Shown in pieces: positions 39,269-51,786 of a stretch of 64,000 bases of DNA (positions within the stretch are counted from its first letter, which is position 1; each line of letters begins with the position of its first letter). Below the pieces are notes generated by a model. That model was not told the DNA's origin and ran no database searches. It saw only the letters and a list, made by a program, of their open reading frames with translations. The position numbers and the translations under genes were made by a program. Source of the stretch: Paramecium sonneborni (lineage: Eukaryota; Ciliophora; Oligohymenophorea; Peniculida; Parameciidae); the NCBI GenBank assembly GCA_905182985.1, contig CAJJDN010000056.1:401772-465771 (forward strand). Direction: 5' to 3'.

Positions 39269-40674
39269 TAAAAAATTACCTCAAGGTTCATTAGGGGTAG
39301 TATCTCTTGAGAAATGTATGAAGAGAAAAAAAAATGTTGCAATTAAAATATAAAATCCAGAAATGGCAAATTATAGTAATTTAAATAAAGAAGGATAATA
39401 ATCTGTGAAATTAGATTGAAATTCTATTATTACTACGATGATTGTAGGAATATAATATTATTAGATAAAAAAGTTAGATTTATTCATAATTTTCTTGCAA
39501 TTCTGAAAATTTTTTATTCTATTAATTTTATATTATTTTATTTTATTGGATCATTATTGATTACTATATGAAAGCTTAAGAATATAATATTCAAAAAACC
39601 AAATTAAGTTTATTAATATATATATTTAAAATATAAATTTTATAACTATCATAAATAATTCAATGTGTATTTTTTAATTCAAATTTATTAATTTATTGGA
39701 TTTAGCTACTAGTTAAAAATTAATATACCAAGGATGATTTAGAATCCTTAGACTATTTAATATTATACTTATTAAAGTAAAACTTACCTTGGATGAATAT
39801 AAAATAAAATGATATTTAGAGACTGGATAAAATAGGAAAATTAAAATAAGAAACAAAAATTGAAGAATTAAGTTCAGAATGTCCAAATTAAATTTTATAG
39901 TATTTGTAAAATTAATTTAGATATATGACTTATGTGAAATCGTTATCTTCAGTATTAAGGCCAATGTTAAGAGGGTTATTATTAACAAAAATATATAATT
40001 TTGCAGATTAAAGATTAGATTGGCGTAATGAAAATAGTAAATCTAATAAGATTAAAAATAATAAAAGAGCAAAAAGCAAGAATGTAATTATAGTTATAAT
40101 TTTGAAATAGAAATTTTTAAGTAGATAATTTAATTCCTCAATTGGATCTTCTTATAATTAGAGTAGTGGATTGTAATTGAGTATAATTAGAAATTAAAGA
40201 AGTATAATGAGTATAATAATGGGATATTTAATAAGTGAAATTTATGAAGGTTAAGGGATTCAACAACAGCAGAATAAAATAACAAGAATTTCTAATTGGA
40301 AAGGTATTCTTAAAAATGATTCAAAAATGATGTTTAAAGCTGAATAGTAATTAATGGAAATGGATAATCAAGATCTAGAAGTAAAATATAGTATATAAAA
40401 TTTCAAATCAGTTTATTTTAACTTTAAAAATCCAATTAAATAGTTGAAGATCAAATTATATAAAGAAGTGATTGATTTTCCATTTTTTTTTTGTAATTAT
40501 TAATTAGATTATGTGATGTCTAATGTATATAGATTGTTTAATAATGAATCGAAAAATAGTTTATATTAAGTGAATAGTTATTGTGCTTTGATTAAATAAA
40601 AAGATTTAAAAATAAATGTTAAATCGTATTACAAGGTTGGCTGCATTGTAACACAAAGTTGTTAAATGCTTTGA
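39230..40674 (+). pseudogene. Casein kinase 1-like gene lacking the catalytic loop
   Basis: An N-lobe-like segment (CEIIKKLPQGSLGVVSLEKC followed by KNVAIKIQNPEM) gives a glycine loop and the VAIK lysine. The C-lobe segment TKDDLESLDYLILYLLKQNL PWMNI matches the CK1 motif RKDDLESLGYILLYF..LPW. Between them only about 300 nt of A/T remain, and I find no HRD or DFG-like motif. From about 39745 the frame stays open for more than 900 nt into a Lys/Asn/Ser-rich tail and overlaps the first 59 nt of the next gene before a TGA. Either a degenerate pseudokinase or a pseudogene with a long residual frame. Confidence 0.5.
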
Positions 40675-41968
40675 TTTACATGAATATCAAAGCAAAGACT
40701 TGATGAGAAGATTCAATGTTAGAGTCTAAAAGGGAGAAATAGCTTTGAATGCTGATGAAGCAGCCAAAGTAGCAAAGACGCTTGATCCAAGTGGTGGATT
40801 GATTCTTAAATCATAAGTACATGCTGGTGGAAGAGGAAAGGGTATTAAGAATTATTTATTGAAGGAACTTTATCTAGTGGTTTGAAGGGAGGAGTTAAAA
40901 TCTGTAAAACTCCAGAAGAAGTAGCCAATTATACTAAATAAATGATTGGTTATAAATTAGTAACACATTAGACACCAAAAGAAGTATATAATAAAATTTA
41001 CAAATTTAGGGTTTATAAGTCAATGCAGTATTAGTACATGAAGGAGTAGATATAGTACGTCAATTATATTTAGCATTTATTTTGGATAGAAATTCATAAA
41101 AACCAGCTATTGTTGCATCTATTAATGGTGGAATGGAAATTGAAGAAGTAGCTAAGACAGATCCAAATAGTATTATTGTGTTACCAATTGATGTTAATAC
41201 AGGTTTAACTGATTAAATTGCCAATAAGGTTGTTGATACTCTTTAATTGTAATCTGTGAGACAATAGGCAATTGAATAATTAAAGAATCTTTATAAGATG
41301 TTTATTTCTTTGGATGCTACTTAAGTTGAAATAAATCCTTGGGCAACAGATCCAAAAAATTAATTATTTTGTATTGATGCTAAAATAAATGTTGATGATA
41401 ATGCTAAATTTAGATAAAAAGAATTAGTAGAGTTAAGAAAAACATCAGTAGCATCAGAATAAGTAGATCCTCATGAAGAATTAGCATTGGCAGCAGGATT
41501 AAATTATGTTGCTTTAGATGGAAATATTGGTTGTATGGTTAATGGAGCAGGTTTAGCAATGGCAACAATGGATATAATAAAATTATATGGAGGAGATCCT
41601 GCTAACTTTTTAGATGTAGGAGGTGGTGCAAATGTAGAATAAGTAAAGACTGCATTTGAAATATTGAATTCTCATCCAAAAGTAGAAACTATTTTAATTA
41701 ATATTTTTGGTGGTATAATGAAATGCAACATTATTGCTGAAGGTATTATAAAAGCAGCATAATTGGTTGATTTGAAAACACCATTAGTAGTAAGATTAAC
41801 AGGAACAAATTCATAATAAGGTAATAAATAAATATTAATTAAAAAGGAGCGAAAATGTTAGATGAATTTGCAAAATCATAAACAAAAGTATCAATAACAA
41901 CAGCAACTGATTTAGATGATGCTGCATAAAAGTCTGTTAAAATTGCATAGACATCAAAAAAGAATTGA
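40616..41968 (+). CDS. SUCLB: Succinyl-CoA synthetase beta subunit, mitochondrial
   Basis: TCA-cycle enzyme subunit that, with the alpha subunit, interconverts succinyl-CoA and succinate with ATP or GTP formation in the mitochondrial matrix. Start [18 protein letters not shown] is a typical mitochondrial presequence. Then [14 protein letters not shown], the ATP-grasp [26 protein letters not shown], the [18 protein letters not shown] signature and the ending [16 protein letters not shown]. Three introns (23, 26, 26 nt) leave 1278 nt, 425 residues, the normal length. The ATP/GTP preference is not clear from sequence. Confidence 0.95.
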
Positions 41969-42074
41969 TCTATCAATATTAAAGTTCATTTATTTATCTG
42001 TTTAATCTAAAGTTTATTAGAATTATAAAAATAAATAAATTTGTATATGTTAATTGTAAAACAAATTAAACATT

Positions 42075-42476
42075 TCAAACTGCTTAACTTGGATCCTCTT
42101 TTGATGGGTATAATTATGGATGAATGCTTGGTAAAACACCTCCATCTGCAATAGTTGTATTAGCCATTAATTTATTTAATTCATCATCATTTCTAATGGC
42201 TAAAAGAATATGTCTTGGGTTAATTCTATTTTTCTTATTATCTTTAGCTGCATTTCCAGCAAGTTCTAATACTTCAGCAGCCAAATATTCTAAAACAGCT
42301 GAAAGATAAACTGGAGCTCCAGCACCAACTCTTTCTGTGTATCTTCCTTATTTCAAATATCTTGAAACTCTTCCAACTGGAAATTATAAACCAGCTTTGT
42401 GAGATCTTGAAACTGATTTATGAGCTCCAGCTGCTTTACCTCCTTTTCCTGCTTTTCCTTTTCCTCCTGATGACAT
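42075..42476 (-). CDS. H2A: Histone H2A
   Basis: Core nucleosomal histone, 133 residues, intronless. N-terminal [15 protein letters not shown] tail, then [20 protein letters not shown], the acidic-patch segment ([19 protein letters not shown]) and [17 protein letters not shown]. It has canonical H2A features; the C-terminus ends DPSQAV, so an SQ is present but without the acidic-hydrophobic pair of H2A.X. Codon use is richer in C and G than the surroundings, as expected of a highly expressed gene. It converges on the succinyl-CoA synthetase gene, whose stop is about 106 bp away. Confidence 0.97.
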
Positions 42477-42851
42477 TTTATTTTTGATTTATTTAATTAT
42501 GTTTCAAACCCGCCTTATTACAAATATAAATCCCAAATAATCTTTTTTCATTTCTAATCCACCAATCAAAAATAAGAAAAAAATTAAATACCTTAAATCA
42601 TTTAATATCAATTATACTTCTCATTATTATCAATTTTATTCATTTATCCTTATTTCTCATAAGTATAAAAACTAATTATTGATAATATATATATTCTATA
42701 AATTATAAGTACTATTATAACAATAATTATATTAACTTATTGTAAATAATTAGTTACTTAATGGATATCACTAAATTTATCATATTATAGAGTATTTTTA
42801 TATTTTAATAATCAATACATAATCAATAAAATAGTGAAATAAAGAAAAAGT
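42477..42851. other. Histone H2A upstream region
   Basis: A/T-rich divergent spacer between H2A and the next plus-strand frame. It must contain the H2A promoter. I see CCAATC at about 42572 (CACCAATCAA), compatible with a CCAAT-type element, but no other assignable signal. Confidence 0.35.
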
Positions 42852-43788
42852 ATGAATAATGAGACAACTACTCTATCAATTCAATCTAAAAGTATATACA
42901 AACAGAATTATTATTACACACATAAATAATCAATAGAAAAATAAAACCAAAAATAAAAAGCAATAGATGAATTGATTTTTATAGTATCATTACCAAAATC
43001 ATTCAAACAACATATTTATATAAAATCAGATGAAGAACTAAAATTCGCACTATATTATATTCAAAAAAATATTTTTTTAGGAAATCTAAAAGAAACACAT
43101 GTAAATATAATCACAGAATTACACGTAAAGATTAACCAAATGATGTTTTTTATATAATTTAGAACATCTTGATGAACCAAATTATTCATTTGAATAAATA
43201 GTTAATCTTCTATCAAAATTAGGAGATCTCTCTCATTTAATTATTTTTGAATTATTGCATCAAAGATTCAATATATCGTAATTCATATACAAATGAAGAA
43301 TTGTTATAAGTTGATCAAATTATTAAGATTATTCATATCATTGTATTATACAAAAAGTGAATAAAATTAATAGTTTAATATTATAATGAATAATTTTATA
43401 CTCTAATGGAAATAACTAGGTATTAGTTAAAATTCATTTACATGAAACTCAAATTCTATTATTTATTTTTTATATTGGAACATCTTTGAAATTATAGCGT
43501 GAAATAACTTTTAGTACACTCTCAGGAATTTCATACTTTGATTAATATAAGAATAATTATGAAGATGTATAATATAAATGTAGAATTTAATAAAAATAAA
43601 TGTTTACTATGAATTTAGAAATTTATCTTGGAAGAACTATAAAAATCTTAGTTTCTTAATCAAGGCCTTACAAAAATTAATAGATTACTTTACTACTAAA
43701 ATAAAATAATACAAAAGAAGAATATCAACAATTTTTGAAATCTATCAATTATAAATATATATTCAGCCTGGTTTTGAATTTTTATTGA
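42852..43788 (+). CDS. Uncharacterised gene with unresolved frame changes
   Basis: Three protein-like blocks in succession. MNNETTTLSIQSKSIYKQ to about KETHVNIITELH contains VSLPKSFKQHIYIKSDEELK. A second block in another frame (EHLDEPNYSFEQIVNLLSK, GDLSHLIIFELLHQRF) follows. The third is a long block to TGA at 43786 (REITFSTLSGISYFDQYKNN, TIKILVSQSRPYK). I could not find GT-AG introns that join the first two, so it may hold a base-calling indel or be decaying. No family recognised; the last block has the alternating pattern of a beta-sandwich. Confidence 0.4.
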
Positions 43789-43825
43789 TTTTCAAATTAC
43801 TAATAAGCATATTATAATAATTATT

Positions 43826-45330
43826 ATGTCAATCTAACAATATTAATTTAAGAATATCAAGATTGATATTCTACTTAACTTCACACAACTATAGCCTAAA
43901 CAGGTTCAAATTCAAATGTCCTATAAGGATTCAACTGAGTAGATTTATAAAATTACATAAAACTCATTTGACTTGTAAAAACAATAAAATCAATGGATAA
44001 CTAATTATAAGGCTGTTTTTCAATTTCATAAATTTTAATGTTATCATCTTGATATTAGCATCAATGAGAATGTGTCAGTTGGTTCCATTTAAGTATTCAT
44101 CTCTTTAAATTATAGTTTTAATTGGGTGAATTATTACAAAAAGGAACTTTAGTTAAAACTAATAATCATTTCACTATTAATCTAGAGGCAGTATTATTAT
44201 AAAAAGGAACTCTATTATTTTAACATTGGGCTGCTGAAAAATTATTAAATACAGATGGAATATTCGGTAAATCAGATCCTTTTCTAAAATTTTATTAATG
44301 GGATGATGATCAATGGAATTTAGTTTATGTAACAGAATATATTCAAAACAATTTAAATCCTACTTGGAATTCATTTTCTATTGATATGGGTCTTTTGAAT
44401 TTTTATGATGAATACAAAAAGTTTAAAATAGAATGTTTTGATCATTCCGATAAGAATCCACCAAATCATAAATATATTGGATCTATTGAATTATCATATT
44501 TTGATATTTTGTAATCTCCAAATAAAAAATTTGAATTATCAAATCCAAATCATGTAATTCAAAATAATAATTATTAGAAATTCTGTGGAATCTTAAAATA
44601 ATTATCTATTTAAATTAAATAAAAAGATAATTTTTATACTTGGCTCTAAAATAAATAAATACAAACATTAATTTTTATGGAATTTAGTAAAAGCTCCTAT
44701 AATCTACATCAAACTAAGTCTTACGATCAACTTAACATTTTTTAATAAATTCTTATCATTATTGGACCCATTCTGATCTAATATAATAAATAAAATACAG
44801 CCTCATTGTATGGTTTTGGTGGGAATATCCATGAAAATAATGAAGAATTGTAATTTCTACTTTTGATTATATGACTAGTTTTTAAATTTCCAATTAATAA
44901 AATGGGATTCAATAAATTTGTCATGACTATTCAAATTGCCGTAAATATATCCCCATTTAAAATAATATTTAAATAACCCCTTGCTTATTCGAAATCATTA
45001 AGTAGACAGAAATTTTTAAACCTAACTTTACTATTGGAATAATCTTAATTTAAAATTAAATTTAAGATGTTGATAAATTTAAACAATTTTTAGAAAATTG
45101 TAATATTTTATTTTTTAATTTTAGAATTAATCTTGCCAACTATCATTATTTTCATTACACTAGAAGAAAACTTTGTAGAAATTCATAATATTGTGAATAA
45201 TGATTTAAATCTTAGCAAAGTTAAATCTATTTAATTGAAATAATCAGATGTATAAGGTATTCACTAAATAAAGGATGAGATATTATAAATGATTTCTAAT
45301 GAAATCGAATAATTTTATGGTCTGAATTGA
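43826..45330 (+). CDS. Copine (two C2 domains plus vWA/copine domain)
   Basis: Calcium-dependent phospholipid-binding protein family acting at membranes. 475 residues after removal of introns of 23, 29 and 25 nt (1428 nt to TGA). The first C2 domain is divergent. The second is clear: GKSDPFLKFYQWDDDQWNLV, then VTEYIQNNLNPTWNSF and IECFDHSDKNPPNHKYIGS. The copine domain contains NLHQTKSYDQLN, SLYGFGGNIHENNEE, and a final LPTIIIFITLEENFVEI matching the family's LPxSIIIVGVG strand. The MIDAS-type DFTxSN is EFSKSSYN here, so metal binding by this domain is doubtful. Slightly shorter than typical copines. Confidence 0.85.
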
Positions 45331-45459
45331 TTAAATAAATTATTATAATTTATAGTAATAAATTCTATATCAATATCTGTCGATTAATTTATATTTTATA
45401 AAAAATAATTTATTTGCTATCTAAAATAATTATATTTATCATTACGAGGAAAATAATAA

Positions 45460-48455
45460 ATGAATCAAAATTAAGATCAAGATAATACCGATATCTCATT
45501 ACCTTACATAATTAATTTTAAAGAAAATATAGATAGTAATTCAGAAAATTAAGAGAGTAATTTATAAATTGTAGATTGTAATTCACAAAATTTAAATCAT
45601 AATTCAACTTGCATATTTTATTTTAATTTTACATCTAACTTATTAATTAAAGAGAAAATAAAATCTAAGGACTTTAAAATAATTCAAATTAGGCAAAAAG
45701 GGTTTATAGGTTAAACTTAGGATTCTATTTATTTTTTTTATTTTTAAAATTTAGTTTTAGATGAAAGTATAGAATTAATAAATTATTCTGAATTAATAGG
45801 AGTGAAATATTTCCTGATTGAATTTATAAAAAGAATTAAATTATATGATCTAAGATTTTTATGTCAAATAAATGAAGAATAAATTTAAGATAATATAATA
45901 AACAATTTTATGAAGTAATTAATAGAAGGATTATTTCCGTTTGATATAGATATACTTTTTTTTTGATTAGTCCCTATAAAAAAAATGATATTAAAGGTTA
46001 TTATATAAATTTGTCTAAAAAACATTAATTTGATTAATGCATATTTGATATTGAAGATTTTGAGGAAAATTAAATAAATATTATCAATTTGATTATATTT
46101 TATTCGTCAATCTTAAAAATTCAATTCTAAAATTTTTAAAGTTTAGGTGAAAAATGCTTAGAGCATATAGAGTAGTTAAAAAATAAAATAAAAGTAGTTT
46201 ATAATTATACTTTATCAATGCTTAAATAAATGTAACGAAATTTAATTAATTTGATGAAATCTTAAGATTTTGATTAAGCTATAAAATTGTTCATTTAGTT
46301 CTGTCAGCTTCTTATTGAGAAAGTAGATCAATCTAAGGGTGATAATTATTTTTTAAACATTAAGGATGATATAATATAAATATTAATGTGGTTTATGAAT
46401 TAGGATGATTAAATAAAGGATATAATTAAAAAATCAAATTTGTTAGGCAATTCTTTAAATATTTTAATATAGTAAAAAACGCCTCTTTTAGAAATATGTA
46501 ATTAATTTCAAAGCCTATAATCAGTCAGAAAAGATATTCAGGATCTAGAAGAAAATTTAAATACTTAAATATTATATATAATGGAAGAAACAGATTTTTA
46601 CTAGATGTATCAATACCTAAATTATAAATAAAAACTGTGTTAATTGAATGAAATTTCAATTGATGAAAAAGATATATTAAATTAAAACAAAGATATTATC
46701 ACAATAATATTATTAGAAAATTTTTTGAACGTTTATTAATGTGATATATTATCCAATTTATTAAATAATCCTGAAAATCTGGAGATTAAATTGTCACAAG
46801 ACAATTAATTGATAATTAACCTTATAAATTATAATTAAGAGTATAAAAAAAAATTTTAGAATAATAATAACTATTTTAAATTGATTAAATCTGGAAGTTT
46901 AGAAAATTAGAATGCACATGCTTCTTTTTAAGGATTATTAGTTGATTCATTAAATTTAATTTACAGAATAAATAAATCATAAAAATTTATGATTTTATTA
47001 GTTATTGATGAATTAACAATATAAAAATTAATAGAGTAAATAAAAAATATCAATTTCCTTTTTAATTACTAATTATATAATCAGGTTTTTTAAGACTTCT
47101 TTCAAATTATTTTTATAAATTTAAACTAGTATACGATTTAAACCATAATAAATTAATTGAATGACTAAATTATGAATATTCATTTAAGTAAGTAAGAATT
47201 GAATTTTTTTTAATTAATAAAATATAAGTTAGTTAACAATCAATACATTTAAATATAGAAAGAAACTCTTTGTGCAACAAGTAATATTTAGGAATATGTA
47301 AAAAAAGAAATTGAATTAACTTTTCAGATATTAGAATTAGAGAAATAAGGGAAAGAAAATGAAATTTAAATTCTTATAAAACATAGAAATCAAGTATTAT
47401 CTGAAATTGACTCTCTCAAATTGGGTAAAAAAGAAATATAATTCAAAATTAATATCGATAAAGTCCGAGAATTAAGATAATTGATTCTTAATGATTGCGT
47501 GATAAAAATTAATAGATTAAATAAATAAAATTTTACAAAATTTAAAATTTAATTAATAGAATCTCTGAATGATTAATAAAATAGTATTGAAAAACTTTTA
47601 GTAATCAATTCTGATATCATAAATTGCTTAATCAAGGAATTTAAAAATTAATTACTGAGAAATTCTAAGAAAATACCGTCCCCAGTTCGAATTGAAGACC
47701 TTAAGGATATTTTATAGAAATAAGATAATTTGTAAGATTCTGTCTTACTTTTATAAATATGTTATCTGATGGATTCATAGAGATTTATGTATGATTTAAT
47801 CAAAAAGTTTGACTTCATTTTATATTGCTGTTATATCCTAATTAATATAGAATAAAAGAAATCAATTTTATAGAATTACTTTCAAAAGAGCTGTCATAAT
47901 TATAAAATTTTTTCTCTTCAAAACTTTTTAACAATTGCATAACTTATCAATAATTAAAAGAATAATACGAGTAATTTAAAAAATCAAATTAATGAAATTT
48001 AATATTTATTAAAGGAATTATTAAAAAATTAAATATTGAATTAAATTTTTTATAATAATGAAAGTTATCTTTAAAAAAGCACAAAGAAATAAGAGTATAA
48101 AAAGGAAAATTTTCTTATCGAATAAAATTATTCTTTCTGGAAATATTATTTTACATAAAATATAAATTTTAAAAAAACAATTTCTAAATAGAAATTAATA
48201 TATAGAGATAATTTCTTATACGGAAAGATTCAATAATATGGAAATTATTTATTATTTGTATGAAAGTCAAGAGAGATTTTAGATTGCATATCCTAATTCG
48301 GTATAGTACCATTAATTATTGTTATTAAATTTAATGATAGTTTCATGTTTTTTTAATTAAAGCGTGCTCATCTACATTTTTTGGAGTTCCTCTAAAATAT
48401 TAAATTGTTGAAGTTAGAGTCTTTAAAGCTTATCTGGAAAACAAATTTTTTTTGA
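45460..48455 (+). CDS. Very large uncharacterised intronless protein, one frame slip in a T run
   Basis: From MNQNQDQDNTDISLPYII the frame runs to a TGA at 45964-45966 inside a run of nine T. If one T is added it continues as SPYKKNDIKGYYINLSKK and stays open for about 830 further codons to TGA 48453. The product would be about 1000 residues, helical, rich in Leu, Ile, Asn and Lys, without an obvious domain or membrane segment. Intronless, unlike most neighbours. The slip is more likely a homopolymer sequencing error than decay, because the downstream frame is long and undisturbed. Confidence 0.55.
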
Positions 48456-48503
48456 TAATATTTTAATATTGAATATTGGTTAATTAATAATTATAAAAAT
48501 AAA

Positions 48504-49998
48504 ATGAACTAAAATGCTTTGATGCCAATATTGTATTTAGGAATGATTAGTTTTGAATAACAAATGTTCAACTTGTACTTTGATTATTCTAGAACAGGGA
48601 AACAAATAAATGAATAAATAAAAAATGAAATGAAAATTATAGGAAATAAAGATATGAATATGTTAAATTCTGAAATAGATGCTAGAGATATAAAATAGAA
48701 TGTGCAATTTAAGACTCTCTACAAGTATATTTATTATAAGTATCAGGTTATAAGAATTCAAGCATTCATGTACAGTGCCAAATTTATATTATTTATATCC
48801 ATTTGCTATTCCATTTTCAATGATATTTCCAAGAATGGCTACTATTTGTTTTGGTTTCTCTTTTGGATTATAGAGTTTGATCTTTTTTAATGATATAATA
48901 AGGTTTAAATTGCAATCATCAAATTTGAGAACAAATAGAAAGATAAAGGAATTAATGGATGGAAGTGTGACTTTATTGATGGTATCGATAGGTGTAGTTT
49001 GTGGAAGTGTAATTACAAAAAGAGGATTTTCAAATTTAATAAAAATTTTGAAGGAAGAATAAGTTTTATCAAAAGAGTTGGCTTTAGCTAAATAAAATGC
49101 TGGGGTTAATATTAAAAAATGATAGAGAGTATAATTTATTGTTATAAATAAAAAAATAAATTTTTTTGAATAAATGCTGTAATCTCTAAACAAATTAAAA
49201 TTACAGGTTAGAGCAGAAATTGAGATACTAAAAATGTGTTTAGACAAAGGGAAATCAACAACAATGATATAAATGATAGATAAAAATAAATAAAGATTAG
49301 AATAAGATGGAAAACAATTGGAATTGTTATTAAAAAGATTAGAGGAGGGAAATTAATTAACTTTAAATGAGAAAGATAAATTAGATACTTTAAAATTAAA
49401 TATTAGTAAGGTATTGATTCAAAATGAAAAAATATATAATTCAGATGAATAATTCAAAGAATTGATTTCAAAAGTTCCTCGTATAAAGGATGATTAGAGT
49501 TAAAATCAATCATTTTAGTAGAGTAGAAAGGAAGAATCATCTATTTAATTAAAAACAGCAATAAAGACTATATAATAAACAAATTAAGAATAATAACAAC
49601 CATAGGAAGTTTATTAGTAATATTAAATAGTTAGAAATAATGTAGATAATTTAATATCTGAGATTTCAAATTTAAATTTACGAGTGGATAATCATAAACA
49701 TAATGATTTATAATAATAAATAGATAAATTGAAATTAGAAAATGCAAAAATGCAAGCCAATTTCAAATTGTTAAAATAGGATAATACTGAATTATTCTTT
49801 ATAAATAATGATATAAAGAAGATGATATAATAGATTGAGATAGATAATGAAGAAATAATAAAATCAATAAATGTCTTAAGAGATTAGAATAAACCAATGA
49901 GTAATGCTTAATCTAGATTGTCAAACTATTATATACCTTACGATGAAACCAAAGCATAAGAAGCAGATGAAATTATGAATAGATTAAAGTAAAATTGA
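48504..49998 (+). CDS. Membrane-anchored long coiled-coil protein with frame slips
   Basis: Starts 48 nt after the previous stop, in the same frame, MNQNALMPILYLGMISFEQ. A soluble part and a hydrophobic segment (SAKFILFISICYSIFND) lead to a TGA at 48891 directly after a T run; removing one T continues as DIIRFKLQSSNLRTNRKIK. A second slip in an A run at about 49115 and one in a T run near 49160 lead into a long coiled coil (QMLQSLNKLKLQVRAEIEI, later LDTLKLNISKVLIQNEK) to TGA 49996. It may be the 3' part of the gene above. Unknown function; the slips fall in homopolymers. Confidence 0.45.
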
Positions 49999-50027
49999 TT
50001 TCTTATTGATAATTTATAAAAAGCACT

Positions 50028-51511
50028 TCAAAAATATTTAAAATTAAAAGTTGATTATCTCTATAACCTATTAGTTTTAATAGTAGGTAGAGTTGTTAAT
50101 TTTCGATGACTAATAGGAGCATCGAAATTTTAATGCCCAATAACATTGAGTTAATTACCTAAAGATAATTTTTCTTTAAATCTCAAAATCATATCTTATT
50201 ATAAATAGAAATTTATACTTTGATATTTCTATTAGTTTAATTGTTTTTCTCTTAAAGTAAGGAGATCTTTATAGGAATTTACTTTTTTTAGTTGAATAGG
50301 ATGTAATTTAAAAGGCTTTTATTTTTAATTTGTTAATTCAACACTTAATCTGGCACGATCAGTTTCATGAGGAGAGAATTGTTCTTCTTCCTTTTCTACA
50401 ATTAAAGGGGAATCATTTGTTTTTATATAATGAATCTCTTCTTCACATGTTTATTATAGAGTTTTCATAAACATCATAGATTTGATTATCTAATTATAGT
50501 AATATAATTACATTTTATAGTTTTTGTTATATGTTATATCTTAACATAATTTCTCTTGTAGTCATTGGATGTGTTTTAACTCCTTTTCCTTTAATCCAAG
50601 GATGTTCTAAACATTGGAGGGCTGTCATTCTATTTTCTGATCTAAATTAAACAGTATTCAACACAAAATCTTTAGCCATTCTAATATATATATTAATAAT
50701 TAAGAATACTCAGACATAGTCTTAGGGAATGAAATAGTAAATTCATTTGAAATAAATTCATAATAATTCCTTTTTCTCATTTAACCATCCCACAATGGAT
50801 GTTATAAATTGTTGATCATCATATAAAAGATAATGCCTAAACTAAAAATATCAATAGCCTAAAATAAATGAAGTTATTTTTTACTTAACTTTATTCCTTA
50901 CCTAAAATGACTTCTGGGGCTATGAAGTATGGAGTTCCAACAGATTAATAAACACATCCTTTACAAACAATTTCTTATCCTAAACCAAGATCAATTAATT
51001 TTAAACATGCGTTTTCACATATAAATATATTTTCTATTATATTAATTTCTTTACCTGGTTTCAAATCTCTATGGATTATATTCTTTTTATGAAGAAACAC
51101 TAATGCATTTAAAATTTAAATCATATAGTTTCTTATACTTTATTCTGATAATATAGATTGTTTCAATAATTTATCAAGAGTTAAACCAACCAATCTCTCC
51201 ATTATTAGATAAAGATGATTATTAGCGACTAACACCTATAATCCAAATAATCTCTCACCTTATAAAGTTTTACAATATTTTAATGACAACATGCTTTAAG
51301 TAAATTAGCTTCATTCTCTTGATCAATATTTGATGTTATCTATAATATTCTTAAAATATAAATTAACTTTTATTGCTACTATTCGATCTAAATTACTACA
51401 AAATGCAGCCACCACTACACCAAAACTCCCTCTACCTATAACTTCTATAAATCTAAAATGATCTGCTAATAAAATATCATTTAATTTATCTAGCAATTGC
51501 TCTGGCTCCAT
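50028..51511 (-). CDS. Protein serine/threonine kinase (CAMK/ULK-like)
   Basis: 444 residues after six introns (28, 23, 21, 26, 29, 22 nt; 1335 nt to TGA). Kinase domain at the N-terminus: FIEVIGRGSFGVVVAAF (glycine loop), IVAIK, HRDLKPENIFI (catalytic loop), LIDLGLGQEI (DLG in place of DFG), GTPYFIAPEVILG and DIFSLGIIFYMMI, ending RMTALQCLEHPWI. The layout and HPW ending fit the CAMK/ULK/NEK superfamily; I cannot choose the subfamily. A 190-residue Lys/Gln-rich tail follows (QFSPHETDRARLSVEL). DLG instead of DFG is tolerated in active kinases. Convergent with the coiled-coil gene, stops 30 nt apart. Confidence 0.9.
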
Positions 51512-51786
51512 TTATTTTCAAATAAAAAATAATATATTTTTATACAATTTCAATCCTAGATTACAAGATATGACACTTATTTCAATTTCATCCTATTAAA
51601 TCAAGTATTCTATTTCATTTTTCAACTTATTTAAAATTGAAATTTATTTAAAATTCATTTATAAATTCTAATCTTTCCTACTCATTCTCCAGTAATCCCA
51701 TGATTTTACTTATATTTTATAATAGAAAAATCTAATATTGCAAATGTAAATTTAAAAAAAATAAAATATATATAAAATATTAATTT

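Noticed and set aside
42124..42309. Plus-strand 61-residue frame
   Set aside because: Lies antisense inside histone H2A.
48453..48455. In-frame TGA as readthrough between the two large frames
   Set aside because: An ATG follows 48 nt later in the same frame and the intervening residues are not distinctive, so an ordinary stop followed by a new gene is simpler.
48789..49247. Minus-strand 152-residue frame
   Set aside because: Antisense to a coiled-coil/membrane frame on the plus strand. It is free of stops only because of base composition and shows no family pattern.
45331..50027. Germline-limited internal eliminated sequences as cause of the frame breaks
   Set aside because: The breaks are single-base slips in homopolymers, not TA-bounded insertions of tens to hundreds of bases.
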